Positions 12,601-43,400 of a stretch of 64,000 nucleotides of DNA are shown one piece after another; the stretch's first letter is position 1; every line of letters starts with the position of its first letter. The stretch spans positions 26,476,960 to 26,540,959 of the forward strand of contig NC_092563.1 in assembly GCF_037975245.1 (NCBI RefSeq). The letters are read 5' to 3'. Below the pieces are notes generated by a model, which had not been told where the DNA came from, searched no databases, and saw nothing but the letters and a program-made list of their open reading frames with translations. Position numbers and translations under genes: made by a program. The DNA is from Apostichopus japonicus (Eukaryota; Echinodermata; Holothuroidea; Aspidochirotida; Stichopodidae).

Positions 12601-14232
12601 GTTCCGTTTCTGTCAAATAGGTTACGATTTACGGTCGTGAGCGAACCCCCCGAAGACCGACAAGACTTGGAATGTGAGGATGTCGGTTACTCTTACGTAG
12701 ACTTGAGGAAAATCTTTGAAGGGAGACTCGATATGGTTGACCACGATGTCGATAGTAAGTACAGATGAGTGAACATCGACGACAAAAATGGTGGTAGAGG
12801 TGGGAGGGGTTGGAGGTGAGGAGGGATGTCACTATAAGGTTGATTGATCACGATGTCTATAGTAAATACAGATGAGAGAACATCGACTACAAAAATGGTG
12901 GTAGAGGTGGGAGGGTGGGGGGAGGATGGGGGGGTGGTTGGAGGTGTGGAAAAAAAATTTCGAAAATTCGAAGGTGGTTGTTGTTGATAGTTGTTCATGG
13001 AAGTTTTTTCAATAATTAAGAAGTAAATTAAGGGTTAGATCAGGTGAAAAGGGGGAGAAGAAAGGGAGAGATGTGGATGATAAAATTAGCACATGCTGGC
13101 CATTAGTTGATCAGTCTAGTATTTTGGTTAAATATATTCTAGTAGTTAGTCAGTCAAATTCTAGTTGGTCAGTCGAATCTAGTTAGTCAAATCTAGTTAG
13201 TCAGTCAAATCTAGTTAAGTCAGTCGAATCTCATTAGTCAGTCGAATCTAGTTAAGTCAGTCGAATCTAGTTAAGTCAGTGTAAACTAGTTAACTCAGTC
13301 GAATCTAGTTAGTCAGTCGAATCTACTTAAGTCAGTCAAATCTCGTTAGTCAGTGGAATCTAGTTAGTCAGTGTAATCTACTTAAGTCAGTATAATCTAC
13401 TTAAGTCAGTCAAATCTTGTTAGTCAGTCAAATCTAGTTAGTCAGTGTAATCTAGTTAGTCAGTTGAATCTAATGAGTCAGTCTAATCTAGTTAAGTCAG
13501 TTGAATCTAGTTAAATCAGTCGAATCTAGTTAGTCAGTCAAATCTAGTAAAATCAGTCGAATATACTTAAGTCAGTCGGATCTAATTAGTCAGTCGAATC
13601 TAGTCGGTCAGTCAAATCTAGTCAGTCAGTGTAATCTAGTTAAGTCAGTCTAATCTAGTTAAATCAGTCGAATCTAGTTATTCAGTCAAATCTAGTTAAG
13701 TCAGTCAAATCTAGTTAGTCAGTCTCATCTAGTTAAGTCAGATGAATGTAGTTAGTCAGTCGAATATACTTAAGTCAGTCGAATCTAGTTAAGTCAGTCG
13801 AATCTAGTTAAGTCAGTCGAATATAGCTAAGTCAGTCAAATCTAGTTAAGTCAGTCGAATCTAGTGAGTCAGTCGAATCTAGTTCAGTCAGATGAATCTA
13901 ATTACTTAGTCGAATCTAGTTAAGTCAGTAGAATCTAGTTAAGTCAGTCAAATCTAGTTAAGTCAGTCGAATATAACTAAGTCAGTCAAATCTAGTTAAG
14001 TCAGTCGAATCTAGTTAAGTCAGTCAATTCTTTTAGTCAACCCTCCTACCAACCATTCATGTCTCTCTTACCATTCATGCGATTATTTTTGAATTGTATG
14101 ATTTCAGTTGTGGATGCCAAGGAGAGCAGCAAGGTAGTTGGAACCCTGAATGTCAGCGTGGAGTGTGTAGCGGGACTAACAGCAGTTCATAGAGATCTGC
14201 AGGGTGCCGGCATGGAAAGTCTTTACCCTTGA
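453..14232 (+). CDS. RPGRIP1L: RPGRIP1L-like ciliary transition-zone protein, 3' part (19 exons)
   Basis: Scaffold of the ciliary transition zone; vertebrate family members bind RPGR and NPHP4. Nineteen exons joined in phase give 910 residues and a stop; the gene starts upstream of the window. Numbering from the first full codon at 455: coiled coil about 1-100; first C2-type domain about 115-262 (LVELHIGT to FWVRLRVP); second C2 domain about 290-425 ([10 protein letters not shown] to [10 protein letters not shown]); a Ser/Pro then Glu/Asp-rich linker about 430-735; and a C-terminal C2-like RPGR-interacting domain about 737-905 with [12 protein letters not shown]. Human RPGRIP1L is about 1,315 residues, so roughly 400 N-terminal residues lie outside. 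Invertebrates usually have one RPGRIP1/RPGRIP1L gene, so the L suffix is a family label. Internal exons have AG and GT borders; weak donors occur at 6642 (GTTTGT) and 7892 (GTTAAT). Domain names come from family knowledge; exon phase was checked by counting. Confidence 0.93.
657..1480 (+). repeat. Ten-copy 84-bp tandem repeat made from an exon end and its splice donor
   Basis: The unit runs GAGCAGCAAGAATTAAG (the last 17 bases of RPGRIP1L exon 1) then GTATTTAGAGTAAAGACCTC and on to GTTGCTATATATAAAA. Copies start near 657, 740, 822, 906, 988, 1072, 1156, 1240, 1324 and 1409. Copies 3-4, 6-7 and 8-9 resemble each other as pairs, so later growth was probably by dimers. A further exon-like fragment follows at 1515-1560. 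Confidence 0.9.
1515..1560 (+). repeat. Second partial copy of RPGRIP1L exon 1
   Basis: CTACAGAAGTACTCTCAGCTGTTGGAAATCAGA-type sequence mirrors exon positions 626-671 with a few substitutions. It shows that coding sequence upstream of the 84-bp unit was also duplicated, marking the far edge of the original duplication. Confidence 0.8.
1990..2058 (+). CDS. RPGRIP1L: RPGRIP1L exon 2: end of coiled coil
   Basis: Twenty-three codons, phase 0 at both ends, with [16 protein letters not shown], a conserved RPGRIP1-family segment just before the first C2 domain. Donor GTGAGT. Confidence 0.9.
2865..2942 (+). CDS. RPGRIP1L: RPGRIP1L exon 3: entry to first C2 domain
   Basis: Twenty-six codons, phase 0. 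An acidic stretch leads into LVELHIGT, the first strand of the C2 domain. Acceptor TCTACAG, donor GTAAGA. Confidence 0.9.
3184..3344 (+). repeat. 64-bp tandem repeat, about 2.5 copies, in RPGRIP1L intron
   Basis: The unit begins CCCCCAGCCCCATCT and includes TTTGTCTCTGACTCTCAC. C/T-rich; no coding content. Confidence 0.75.
3532..3647 (+). CDS. RPGRIP1L: RPGRIP1L exon 4: first C2 domain
   Basis: Begins [11 protein letters not shown] and continues [15 protein letters not shown], strands of the first C2 domain. It ends two bases into a codon and donates at GTGAGT. Confidence 0.92.
4008..4092 (-). mobile_element. SINE 3' tail fragment
   Basis: Read on the minus strand: GTGCTTTGAGCAGC, then TTATGCGCTATATAA, then (ATT)n. 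The same GCGCTATATAA plus AT-trinucleotide end is seen in the SINE ending near 29063 and at 56912-56986. Confidence 0.55.
4383..4582 (+). CDS. RPGRIP1L: RPGRIP1L exon 5: first C2 domain
   Basis: Encodes [20 protein letters not shown] and later [11 protein letters not shown], hallmark strands of this family's first C2 domain. Ends one base into a Gly codon; donor GTATCT. Confidence 0.93.
5040..5134 (+). CDS. RPGRIP1L: RPGRIP1L exon 6: last strands of first C2 domain
   Basis: Contains [20 protein letters not shown], a strongly conserved family signature. Returns to phase 0; donor GTAAGT. Confidence 0.93.
5461..5629 (+). CDS. RPGRIP1L: RPGRIP1L exon 7: linker and start of second C2 domain
   Basis: A linker runs into [18 protein letters not shown], the first strand of the second C2 domain. 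It ends one base into Gly. The donor GTAAGA leads into a minisatellite-filled intron. Confidence 0.92.
5690..6430 (+). repeat. Minisatellite of about 35-40 bp units in RPGRIP1L intron
   Basis: Roughly 20 degenerate units built from TACTATACTGTATGTATTAG and TATGTGTACATACATGCA. Many units contain the palindrome GTGTACAT or TGTACA, so strands could form local hairpins. The short Met-Tyr-Ile-type reading frames here are translations of the repeat, not genes. Confidence 0.9.
6487..6641 (+). CDS. RPGRIP1L: RPGRIP1L exon 8: second C2 domain
   Basis: Encodes [16 protein letters not shown] and SPEFND, the typical middle of a C2 domain. The donor GTTTGT is weak, but the joined frame and homology continue directly into the next exon. 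Confidence 0.9.
6984..7109 (+). CDS. RPGRIP1L: RPGRIP1L exon 9: second C2 domain
   Basis: Forty-two codons including [19 protein letters not shown], the loop and strand that end C2 domains, then IARIPL and GTFELKK. Phase 0; donor GTAAAA. Confidence 0.93.
7299..7394 (+). CDS. RPGRIP1L: RPGRIP1L exon 10: last strand of second C2 domain
   Basis: Carries [14 protein letters not shown], the final C2 strand, then leaves the folded part. Phase 0; donor GTAACC. Confidence 0.92.
7679..7891 (+). CDS. RPGRIP1L: RPGRIP1L exon 11: basic Ser/Pro linker
   Basis: Seventy-one codons of low-complexity Ser, Thr, Pro and Lys sequence. The acceptor is good (GTCGGCAG); the donor GTTAAT is weak, so the 3' limit is the least certain part. 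It keeps phase 0 into exon 12. Confidence 0.75.
8630..8725 (+). CDS. RPGRIP1L: RPGRIP1L exon 12: Ser-rich linker
   Basis: Thirty-two codons, phase 0, with strong borders (TTCCCTCAG and GTAGGT). Ser-rich, no recognised motif. Confidence 0.8.
9312..9467 (+). CDS. RPGRIP1L: RPGRIP1L exon 13: acidic linker
   Basis: Fifty-two codons rich in Glu, Asp and Ser. The acceptor AAACAAG follows a T-rich tract with no other AG between them. Phase 0; donor GTATTA. Confidence 0.78.
9611..9833 (+). CDS. RPGRIP1L: RPGRIP1L exon 14: acidic linker
   Basis: Highly acidic, with a run of Glu codons, then [18 protein letters not shown]. Ends one base into Asp; donor GTATGT. Confidence 0.85.
10173..10360 (+). CDS. 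RPGRIP1L: RPGRIP1L exon 15: acidic linker end
   Basis: Completes the Asp codon and encodes more Glu/Asp-rich sequence, ending in a Ser/Thr/Pro segment ([12 protein letters not shown]). Phase 0; donor GTAAGT. Confidence 0.85.
10825..11014 (+). CDS. RPGRIP1L: RPGRIP1L exon 16: start of RPGR-interacting domain
   Basis: Contains [19 protein letters not shown] and [12 protein letters not shown], which match the family's C-terminal RPGR-interacting C2-like domain. Ends one base into Val; donor GTATGT. Confidence 0.93.
11596..11680 (+). CDS. RPGRIP1L: RPGRIP1L exon 17: RPGR-interacting domain
   Basis: Encodes [20 protein letters not shown] and ends MPEDPNDGK across the junction, matching the family's DPNQGRL region. 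Donor GTAAGT. Confidence 0.92.
12621..12754 (+). CDS. RPGRIP1L: RPGRIP1L exon 18: RPGR-interacting domain
   Basis: Starts at CAAATAG and gives [15 protein letters not shown] then [12 protein letters not shown], the best-conserved part of the domain. This acceptor, not the more inviting TGCAG at 12480, keeps the frame. The donor region is copied downstream at about 12838. Confidence 0.92.
12731..12915 (+). repeat. 105-bp duplication spanning an exon-intron border
   Basis: The end of RPGRIP1L exon 18 with donor (CACGATGTCGATAGTAAGTA) recurs at about 12849 as CACGATGTCTATAGTAAATA. Both copies continue ACAGATGAG, GAACATCGAC and AAAATGGTGGTAGAGGTGGG. Confidence 0.85.
13125..14035 (+). repeat. 17-19-bp minisatellite, about 50 copies, in last RPGRIP1L intron
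   Basis: Unit AGTCAGTCGAATCTAGTTA with variants (CAAATC, GTAATC, ATATAC). It ends about 70 bases before the last exon's acceptor, so it makes up most of this intron. Confidence 0.92.
14108..14232 (+). CDS. RPGRIP1L: RPGRIP1L last exon and stop
   Basis: Encodes [20 protein letters not shown], the final strand and helix, ending ESLYP and TGA. It matches the family's usual C-terminus in position and length. Confidence 0.92.
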
Positions 14233-15262
14233 GGGATTAAAACTGGTATCATTTCTCGGCGACTTTAGATCAGAGAGTGGCTGTGGAAACCCTCTCGAAG
14301 AAATCTGTCGGGGTCACCTGACGTATCCAACAGCCCTGGTTGACAATATTCCAAAGTAATGGAGGGGGCGGGGGGGGGGGGGGGAAGGGAGGTGTAGTTA
14401 CAGATACTTTCATTGGACAAGGTCACCCTCAAGTATTTAATATAGAAGCATATACAGCTATGTAAAGAAGGGTCTGTTTCCATAGAGACCATGTGAAGGT
14501 GTGAAGCTGCTTGGAACAATAACAATAGCACCACGTTCAATTTCTTATTCTACCTTCAAGAGCTGGTCTGCAGCAATCTTATCAAAGAGATTAAACATGA
14601 TCTTAGTTACGATGTATTTGATCAAACTAAGATGGAATATTGTCTCAGTTGTGACGTATTCGATCAAACAAAGATGTTCCCGTCGCATCTTTAAGTCCTC
14701 AAGGATGGCCGAACAGTGAGTACATAAGTTAATAAGAAATCCATTGTCACAATGCAGAGATGTGTCATTTCTCACATTCTGTGTATATTTATGCACTTCA
14801 AAATCCGTCGTTATGTTGGGACTTGTTATAGCCTTGAAAGTTTGCAGGGGTAAAATATTTTTGAAAATATTTCCTAATATCGTTAACGTTGGCTGAAGTC
14901 AAACTTTATACTGACAGCGTAGTTCAGTCGATGGAATCTAATGCGGTCAAAGCCTGTTACATAGACGTGAAATATTTTACGTTAAAACTATCTCAGTTAC
15001 AATACAATAAGAACATGAAATTCTCTCATAAACTTAATGTTACTTTGTGGATAATTTTGAGGATACTATGCCTTGATTTATGTATTCAAGTATGTTCGTC
15101 CACCACTGTCCTTTTGTGATATGTATGTGTATATATCTAATATACATATATTTATATATATATATATATATTTATGTATATTTTTTTTGTATTGTGCATA
15201 TGTGCTGTATGTATTTTGTACGTCAGTTTTTAAAACTCACCTTGACAAGACGATCAAATAAA
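14233..15262 (+). other. Probable RPGRIP1L 3' UTR with poly(A) signal
   Basis: No coding sequence is seen after the stop. AATAAA at 15257-15262 is the best poly(A) signal. An (AT)n/(TG) stretch lies near 15120-15200. The true cleavage site cannot be read from DNA. Confidence 0.45.
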
Positions 15263-16501
15263 TTCCAATTGATGGCAAAGATATTTTTGAAGCGTTATCA
15301 TTTTTATTTCAAACATTTCTCGTGATGATTATTATCTATGAAACTGAAATAGTATTAATACAGTTGAACAAGATTTCCATCTATTAAAGGCTTAAGAAAT
15401 ACATAACTTGACCTATACGCATTTATCAAAGTTATAAACAAAAGTGAAATCGGCTTTATCTTTGTTTTCCAACAATCATGAATTTAAAACTGAACTTAAA
15501 AAGGTGTACTTCGCCAATGGTAATATATAATAGGCTTATTTTCTTACAATAATGATCTTATTAAGATCTCCCCTGTCTTTTTGAAGTCTTCAATTTTCCT
15601 GAAGTACATTATCAACATGAGAAAAACTGCTTCATCTCATATTTACCCAAGCCCCCCCCCCACCACCACCCCACTATTGTAAAAGTTCGGTGGGGTTTTC
15701 CATATTAGCAACAGCAGGTAGGCAATCATGTCTAGTTTCTCAGGAATGTACACTTTCTTTCTATGCTTTCTTTCTATGTACATTTAGTTCCGTTTCCTTC
15801 TCTCTTTCTTTTCTTTGGGGGAGGGGGGGAGAATTGGGAGGGGGACTGCAATACAGTGGTGTCACCAGACTTTTCAGTCTGGGGGGTACAGGGGGGCACC
15901 AGCATTTGTTGGGGGGCACTTAGGTGGATACGGATCGCCGTCCTGGGGGAGGGGTCTAAGGGGAGGGGTGCCCCTCCCCCTTTGGAAAATGTTCGCATAC
16001 GAAGGATGGACTAGATGCAAAATGGTGCCACATTTGATGCTAAATTCGATCTGAAGATATCTCCAGAAATTGCTATTTTTGAGGTAATGATTTTAACAGC
16101 ACGCAGAATTTTGCAGAGGATATGAGCCACATGCTGTCGATATTATGCCTAACCCTATCAATAGAACCTACATTTGTTGAATTAATGTGTGCATGACCCC
16201 TGACTCCTTTCTTGTCCTTCTCGTTTTCTCCCATTATCTATTAAGATGTTACAGGTTCCAGCATCGTTATTGGCTCCTATCAGGGATCTCACCATGCAAT
16301 CCGACGGTCAAGGATTAACTTTTTCATTTTTTCGCAGCTCACTGCTCATACTTCTAAATTAGGATTAGATCTTTTACTGAAATATCGCTGACCTATTAAG
16401 GTGATCAAGAGTACAATTTTTATGTAGAAAAAGGGCACATTTTTAACATGAGGAAAAGTAGGGGCACGTGTCCCCCAGGTTCCGCCGCCCTTGCCAAATT
16501 T
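15263..16501. other. Intergenic stretch between the convergent RPGRIP1L and HYR genes
   Basis: No supported exon. 15853-16060 carries a CAGTGGTGTCACCAGAC-type end, G/C tracts and a module (GATCGCCGTCCTGGGGG, then GGGTCTAAGG, then ATGCAAAATGGTGC) that recurs in the hAT-like element at 34795. A related inverted end (GGGGCACGTGTCCCCCAGG) lies near 16461. It is probably a decayed non-autonomous DNA transposon. Confidence 0.5.
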
Positions 16502-16650
16502 CCAGAGGACAAGAAATTCGGGCAAAAGTCCTGAAAACTTCGGCAGCCCTAGAGGAGAAAATATATATATATATATGTATATTTTTTGTTTCTCCTCTTA
16601 GGCTGCCCGAATTTTTCAGGATTTTTGCCCGAATTTCTTGTCCTCGGGAT
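16502..16650. repeat. Foldback: 60-bp inverted repeat around a short AT loop
   Basis: The left arm (16502-16560) contains GAGGACAAGAAATTCGGGCA and AGAGGAGAAA. The right arm (16589-16650) is its near-exact reverse complement, TTTCTCCTCT to TTTCTTGTCCTC. The loop is about 28 bases of (AT)n. A long (AT)n tract follows at 16655-16740. Confidence 0.85.
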
Positions 16651-16654
16651 ATAA

Positions 16655-16732
<78 letters not shown>

Positions 16733-16740
16733 ATATATAT
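16655..16740. repeat. (AT)n microsatellite
   Basis: Almost pure TA dinucleotides, broken once by ATACATGT. Tyr-Ile reading frames here are artefacts. Confidence 0.95.
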
Positions 16741-16827
16741 AAGTAAATGCCTTGGTAAGTACAGCTGTTACTCGGAGTTTCACGCCCTGAAAAGTTCTGC
16801 CCCCAAAACTGAAATGGTCCCGTACGC

Positions 16828-38393
<21,566 letters not shown>

Positions 38394-38759
38394 TTGTTCC
38401 TCATTCGACGTGACAAGTATATAGTCCGGTAGCAGTTCGAGATCTAAACTATATAGTTTGATAGAACCAGCTTTTCAAAGTCATCGTTGACAGTGTTGAC
38501 AGTGTAAATTGTTGACTCACTAACCCTCAAATTCATTCAACCGTAGCATCTTTTGTGAAAAAATTCTAACAATTGACACAATAATTTTTGTGGTATCATA
38601 AAAGTGTCTTGGGGTAAGAAGCAGTGTGTTTTTGCTTTCGTTTGCAAAGGTTCCACTTGGGTTATTTCTGACATTTCCCCCCCCCCAATATTTTAGGTGG
38701 GGATATAGTATATGATATTCCCCCCCCCCCCCCATATTTGGTGGCATACTTTTTTTGTG
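38394..38759. other. HYR upstream region
   Basis: Putative promoter side of the HYR gene. Two poly-C blocks (38678-38690, 38719-38733), each followed by AATATTTTAGG- or ATATTTGG-type sequence. Confidence 0.4.
38447..38460 (-). promoter_or_regulatory. Candidate TATA box of the HYR gene
   Basis: CAAACTATATAGTTT on the minus strand lies about 55-70 bases before the ATG, which would place transcription start about 30 bases before it. A second AT-rich box (ACTATATAC) at 38426-38418 is too near the ATG. Weak evidence. Confidence 0.3.
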
Positions 38760-38985
38760 GCTATAAGAGCATATTTTTTATGATATCGCTAGTAATTTCA
38801 AAATATAAAATGCCTAGATGCCACTAAAAAGGCCTGGGAAGTGCCATTTCCAGCGATCTGTGAGGCATTTTCGGCCAAAATTTTCTCTTACGCTTCGCGC
38901 CAACTAATGGTGGCGCCACGCTTAGATAGCTTGCCTACAAGCTTCGCCCCTTCATTGGCAAATTCCTCGCTACGCGCCTGTCTAA
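38760..38985 (-). mobile_element. Copy of the CAGGCGCG MITE family, one end lost
   Basis: The reverse complement aligns with 33560-33837 from CAGGCGCGTAGCGAGG through GGCACTTCCCAGGCC to ATGATATC. The far inverted end is missing. Confidence 0.75.
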
Positions 38986-39474
38986 CCGTGTCACAATTTG
39001 TTACCAAATATGACCAAAAAACGACACAGACTTTCACCGAGAGTAGGTTTTACTTTTTTTTCGAAATGAATTTGCTAGACGGACCGTGGACGCATATCCT
39101 GGTGGGGACAGCGGGACGCGTCCCCACTAACTTTTTCAGTGGTGGGGACATGATGTACCGTGTCCCCACCAACTTGTCTTGACCAGACGCTGCATTGCAA
39201 ATTTCCCTGCATTGAACTTTGGCGCAGTTTGATCCAGCATTGTGCAAATGACATGCAGCAGTTCTAACTTTATTACATTTATCCACAGTTGTTAAATTTT
39301 GGAAGGAAATCGCATTTGCGGCTATAATTGTTTTCTGGGAGAGGACCCAGACCCATCGTATGCAAAAGTCTACTTGGATTATTATTTTTTTTCTGCAGAC
39401 GCCCATGTGTTTCCCCCAACTTAAATATCTAAGCCATGAGATCTCAAATTTAAGGAGGTTTTGGAGCATTATTG

Positions 39475-39565
39475 GGACTGGGAAGTGTTATTTCCGGCGA
39501 TCTGGGAGGTATATTTGCCAAAAAAAGTTCTTGTACGCTACGCGCGAACCAATGGTCGCGCTCCG
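39475..39565. mobile_element. Fragment of the CAGGCGCG MITE family
   Basis: GACTGGGAAGTGTTATTTCC, GGCGATCTGGGAGG and CGCTACGCGCGAACCAATGG match the internal part of the family. Confidence 0.6.
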
Positions 39566-40047
39566 CTTAGATAGTATCAGAGAACAGATACGCGTCCTAC
39601 CATTATCCAAGACTGATCTGCGCCCATGAGACGGACCGCATCCGTAATGAAAATTGGTATATATATACACAAAATATCACGAAGCGCGAGAACAATTATG
39701 GGGATGTAGTTAATATGCGCCTGCACCCAAGCAAATGTCCCCCAATATTTGAAACAAAACGCCGCCCCTGATTTCTGATATATAGAAGTGTTGTGATATG
39801 GCTGACTTATTACAACATATCGATCATGCGAAGGCTTGGGTTTCAATCACTATACGCATGCCCGGCAACATAATGTTGCATCAGTCGATACAAGCTATGA
39901 TATTGGTGTGACAGTTCAGAATACCACCATGAATATGTTAACCCTGGTGTAAGTTTTGCAAAGTTCTAGCGTATCATATGGCAACCTCTGCGGTTATACG
40001 GTCCTGATATGTAAGTATCCGGATGCATCGAACTCAAGACGACACAG
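39566..40047. other. Intergenic, no gene seen
   Basis: Nothing recognised before the element at 40056. The preceding 38986-39474 stretch has a CGGGACGCGTCCCCAC-type dispersed repeat but no gene. Confidence 0.4.
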
Positions 40048-40055
40048 TCTAGTCC

Positions 40056-40428
40056 ATGGGTGGGCAACCTACGGCCCGCGGGCCACATGCGGCCCGCCAG
40101 TGTTTTTTTTTGCGGTCCATGAGATGTCTCAAGAAAAAGAAAAAAATCAATCTATTTTACATCATCACAAGAAAAACAAGTTAGCTGATAAGAATTAATC
40201 GCCACTTAATGATGTTGTCAGGTAGGCCTATTATCGCCATTAAATTTCAACTGAACTGTATTGACGTTATGTTTTTGTGAATACAGATAAAGTACACACA
40301 CTTATTGCTGGAAAGTCCTCGGAATCAAAGGTTTGAAATCAACAGCAGGTCGTTGCTTAGTAACGGCCCAGTCAATTTCTCACCCCTTATATCTGGCCCA
40401 TTTGTTCAAAAAGGTTGCCCATCCCTAA
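40056..40428. mobile_element. hAT-like MITE, 373 bp
   Basis: Left end ATGGGTGGGCAACCTACGG, right end inverted TTAGGGATGGGCAACC, flanked by TCTAGTCC (40048-40055) and TCTGGTCC (40429-40436), seven of eight bases. GCCCGCGGGCCACATGCGGC just inside the left end is characteristic of a widespread animal hAT group. No transposase. Confidence 0.83.
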
Positions 40429-43400
40429 TCTGGTCCATTCCCTTCGTAGACGCTTACTTCTATTTATAGGAATTTTGTCGCCGTGGTATGACTGTCGAGC
40501 CTAATCACGTGGACTCAAACTCTATGCCAAGATGGTAATCAAAACTAGAGTATGAAACGAATAGTGTATGAGCGGGAGGTATTGAAGAACTTAGCATGCA
40601 TAGATTCCGGATGTGTGACCTGATTAAATCACTTTGGCTTCGGCTTTGAGTACGACGTTTCTGTACGCTGCAGTATTGGACGACTGTAACCGTAATAGTA
40701 ATTACCGACTTTAGCAATCCGCGTTAAAAGTCATCGCCGACTCTGCAATCCGCGGTCCCTCTCACAATTTTGCAAGATCGGTTAGAATGACTCTATAGTT
40801 TTCTTTTTCGGGAAACCAAAACTTGACAAAAAAAGATGAAACTTGTTGAGAGAAGGGCAATGGGGAAAACTCTCACGCGTGACCTGTTAGTCATTATAGG
40901 TGTGAAGGGAACTTTGAAAGCTGCTATTGAAGTGATACAACCTTAAGATGTATTCTATTTTAATTACCAATTACGTAGAAGTTAAAACTGTTTTTTTTTT
41001 ATGTCAGGAAAACTACTGAAAATGTGATCATTATTGTAAATTGTACGAGTGCTTCATGATATTATTTCTATTTATTGTGTATTTAAGTTGCATTCAATTT
41101 CCTGCAGTTATTAAATTAATTTGACAGTTACTCTTTACCTTTAAGAGAACTCATTGAACTCTTCGTGTCTCTTCGTTCGGTAAACACTTTTGAGTTTCAT
41201 TAATGAATTCTATATAAAATGTTACCACATATTAACACATTTATACGTCCCCCCGCAACCAGTTGTTTTGTAAAAACAAAATCAAAGTAATGATAAATAA
41301 CAAAATTGCCCCATTTGGGAATAAAAGTTTCCGTTTCAGTCATTCTTAAATGCCTTTTTGCTTATATTAAATCAAATTTTAATTGAAAACAAGTCCCGCG
41401 TTGTTTAAAAACCCTGTAATTAAAAAGGTGTTCATTTTGTTGGAAAGTTTTACCTTTGTGGTTTGCTCCTTCAAGAAAATAGGGTTGGGAAGGGGGACCG
41501 GATTTGTACAATGGAGGAAAACGTCCCCTTCAGCTATGAAGAGTATAACTTTGGATTTAGAATTCAAAGAAGATTTTATGATCGTATTTAGACACCCGTT
41601 CCCTACCCTCCTCTCAGATAAAATACTCTCGAAACGATTCTGAGCTTTGAAACTGTTGTTTTAATAACCACCGAATGGGGAATTATGTGTATGTAGACCA
41701 GTGATGTGCGCAAGGGGTGGGGACAGGGGGCCATGGTTCAGTCTATATTCCCCTCTGTGCAGCGTTTAGAGTACGTTAACACCATTGATAACATGCCCTG
41801 CTGTACACAGGGTAATTTTATCCGGTAGGAGGTATTGAACTTAACTGTATCCCCCGAATTATAAAACTTATGGGGAGATTATACACTAGCTGTCACACCA
41901 GCTTTAAATCCGACGTTCAGCCAGAAAGGTACTTTTTAAGAAAAAGTCACCCAGGAAAGAACCTGGGCACGAAAACCAAACTACCAAACGACTGATCCGC
42001 TCTCAGCCCCAGTCCCCTTGCATCGAGACTGTGACTGTGTGATCATCGTCAGGTGTGCATCACCATTCCCGAAGGGAACAGATACTCTCTGATGTCAGGC
42101 CTTCATTATCTGACTTACATAATACAATAACTTCACATTCCTAAACTGTGAGATTTTACAGGTGACAATAACAACACATTAACGAAGTGTAACTGAAGGG
42201 CATTGATGGTAAGCGTTTGCAACAGTATAAATATACACACTGTTGAAGATGATCCAAAAATTGTAGTCCAAGCTGCTCTCGAAGACAAGCAACTTCATTC
42301 GTTGTATCAAAAATTCAAACAGAACGATGTGTAGAGCTGGAGGAAGAGAATTGACACAACTCCTGCAAGAGTTCAACCCGAACCAAAAACCAAGAAGCTG
42401 TTTGGCGTGTGGCAAAGAGAGGCAGTTTCTTATTTATATACTACCATTTGACTACAAACTGTTCCAATCCGAGGTTAGTCGATATTCGCTTTACACGAGG
42501 ACTTACTTAGTAAGACAGAAAAGTACAAAAGGTAGGCCTAAACTGCAAAGAAAGCTTGTAATGTTTATGTAAATGAAAACAACCCACGGAGTAGAAAATA
42601 TTGTATTCCTATATGAACCGTAACTTGCGGTTTTTTCGTTGGGGATTCGATTCCTATTGTAAATGTTTGTAATAAGAACAAAAGAATAAGCAAAGAAGCA
42701 GACATTTAATTCTTGATAATTTGTCACTTTTTTCATCTGACACTACGTCCAGAATTTCTTAACGATTATTTTGTCAGCCTGTTTCTATCTCATCATGAGG
42801 TGACCAATTCGAGATTCACTGTGGTTGCAGTTTATGTTGCTTTAGCTATACGTTACGGTGGTACCATGTTCCGCTGACCATAAAGAAACACCAAATATGG
42901 CTACCTAAAACATGATATGTTCTTTTAATCCTGAAAATCTCACCGAGAGTAGTTGAAGTTAGAGGCCCTAGTTTATTAATGAAACAAACATTAAATACGT
43001 TTCGTCATTAACGTTCGTTTAAACGTTTATTATCTCTAAAATTTACAAACATCAAAAATGGTTAAAACCAGACGAATCGGGTATCCAGTGAATAGTTTGG
43101 TGGTATACTGATGTAACGTCACGTCGAAAACGAATAATATGAGCCTATGTCGTAGAGACGTTGTGTTTCGATTTCAATCTGTAATTGATTCACTTTGTTT
43201 GTTTTAATTGATTGGTTGATGTTTGCAAATGAGTGTGTGAAATTATTAAACTTTCAAATTAACCGCATACTTCTGAGCGGTATAAGGATTTTCAGTTCGT
43301 ATATAGTGTAGCACTAGCGTTAACTTCCATTACGAAACTACGAACAACAATTTATCAATAAATATCAATTAACTTGTGTCACTTGCTCTTGATAGTACAC

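Noticed and set aside
12481-12620. Attractive acceptor TGCAG and open frame as an RPGRIP1L exon
   Set aside because: Joined in the phase set by exon 17 it stops at once (TTT TGA). The acceptor at 12619-12620 instead gives [16 protein letters not shown], matching the family.
13125-14035. Regular short repeats as a possible CRISPR array
   Set aside because: Units are head-to-tail with no unique spacers, inside an animal intron, and no cas genes are present.
39050-39469. 139-residue minus-strand reading frame
   Set aside because: Overlaps dispersed repeats (CGGGACGCGTCCCC type and MITE fragments); composition is not protein-like.
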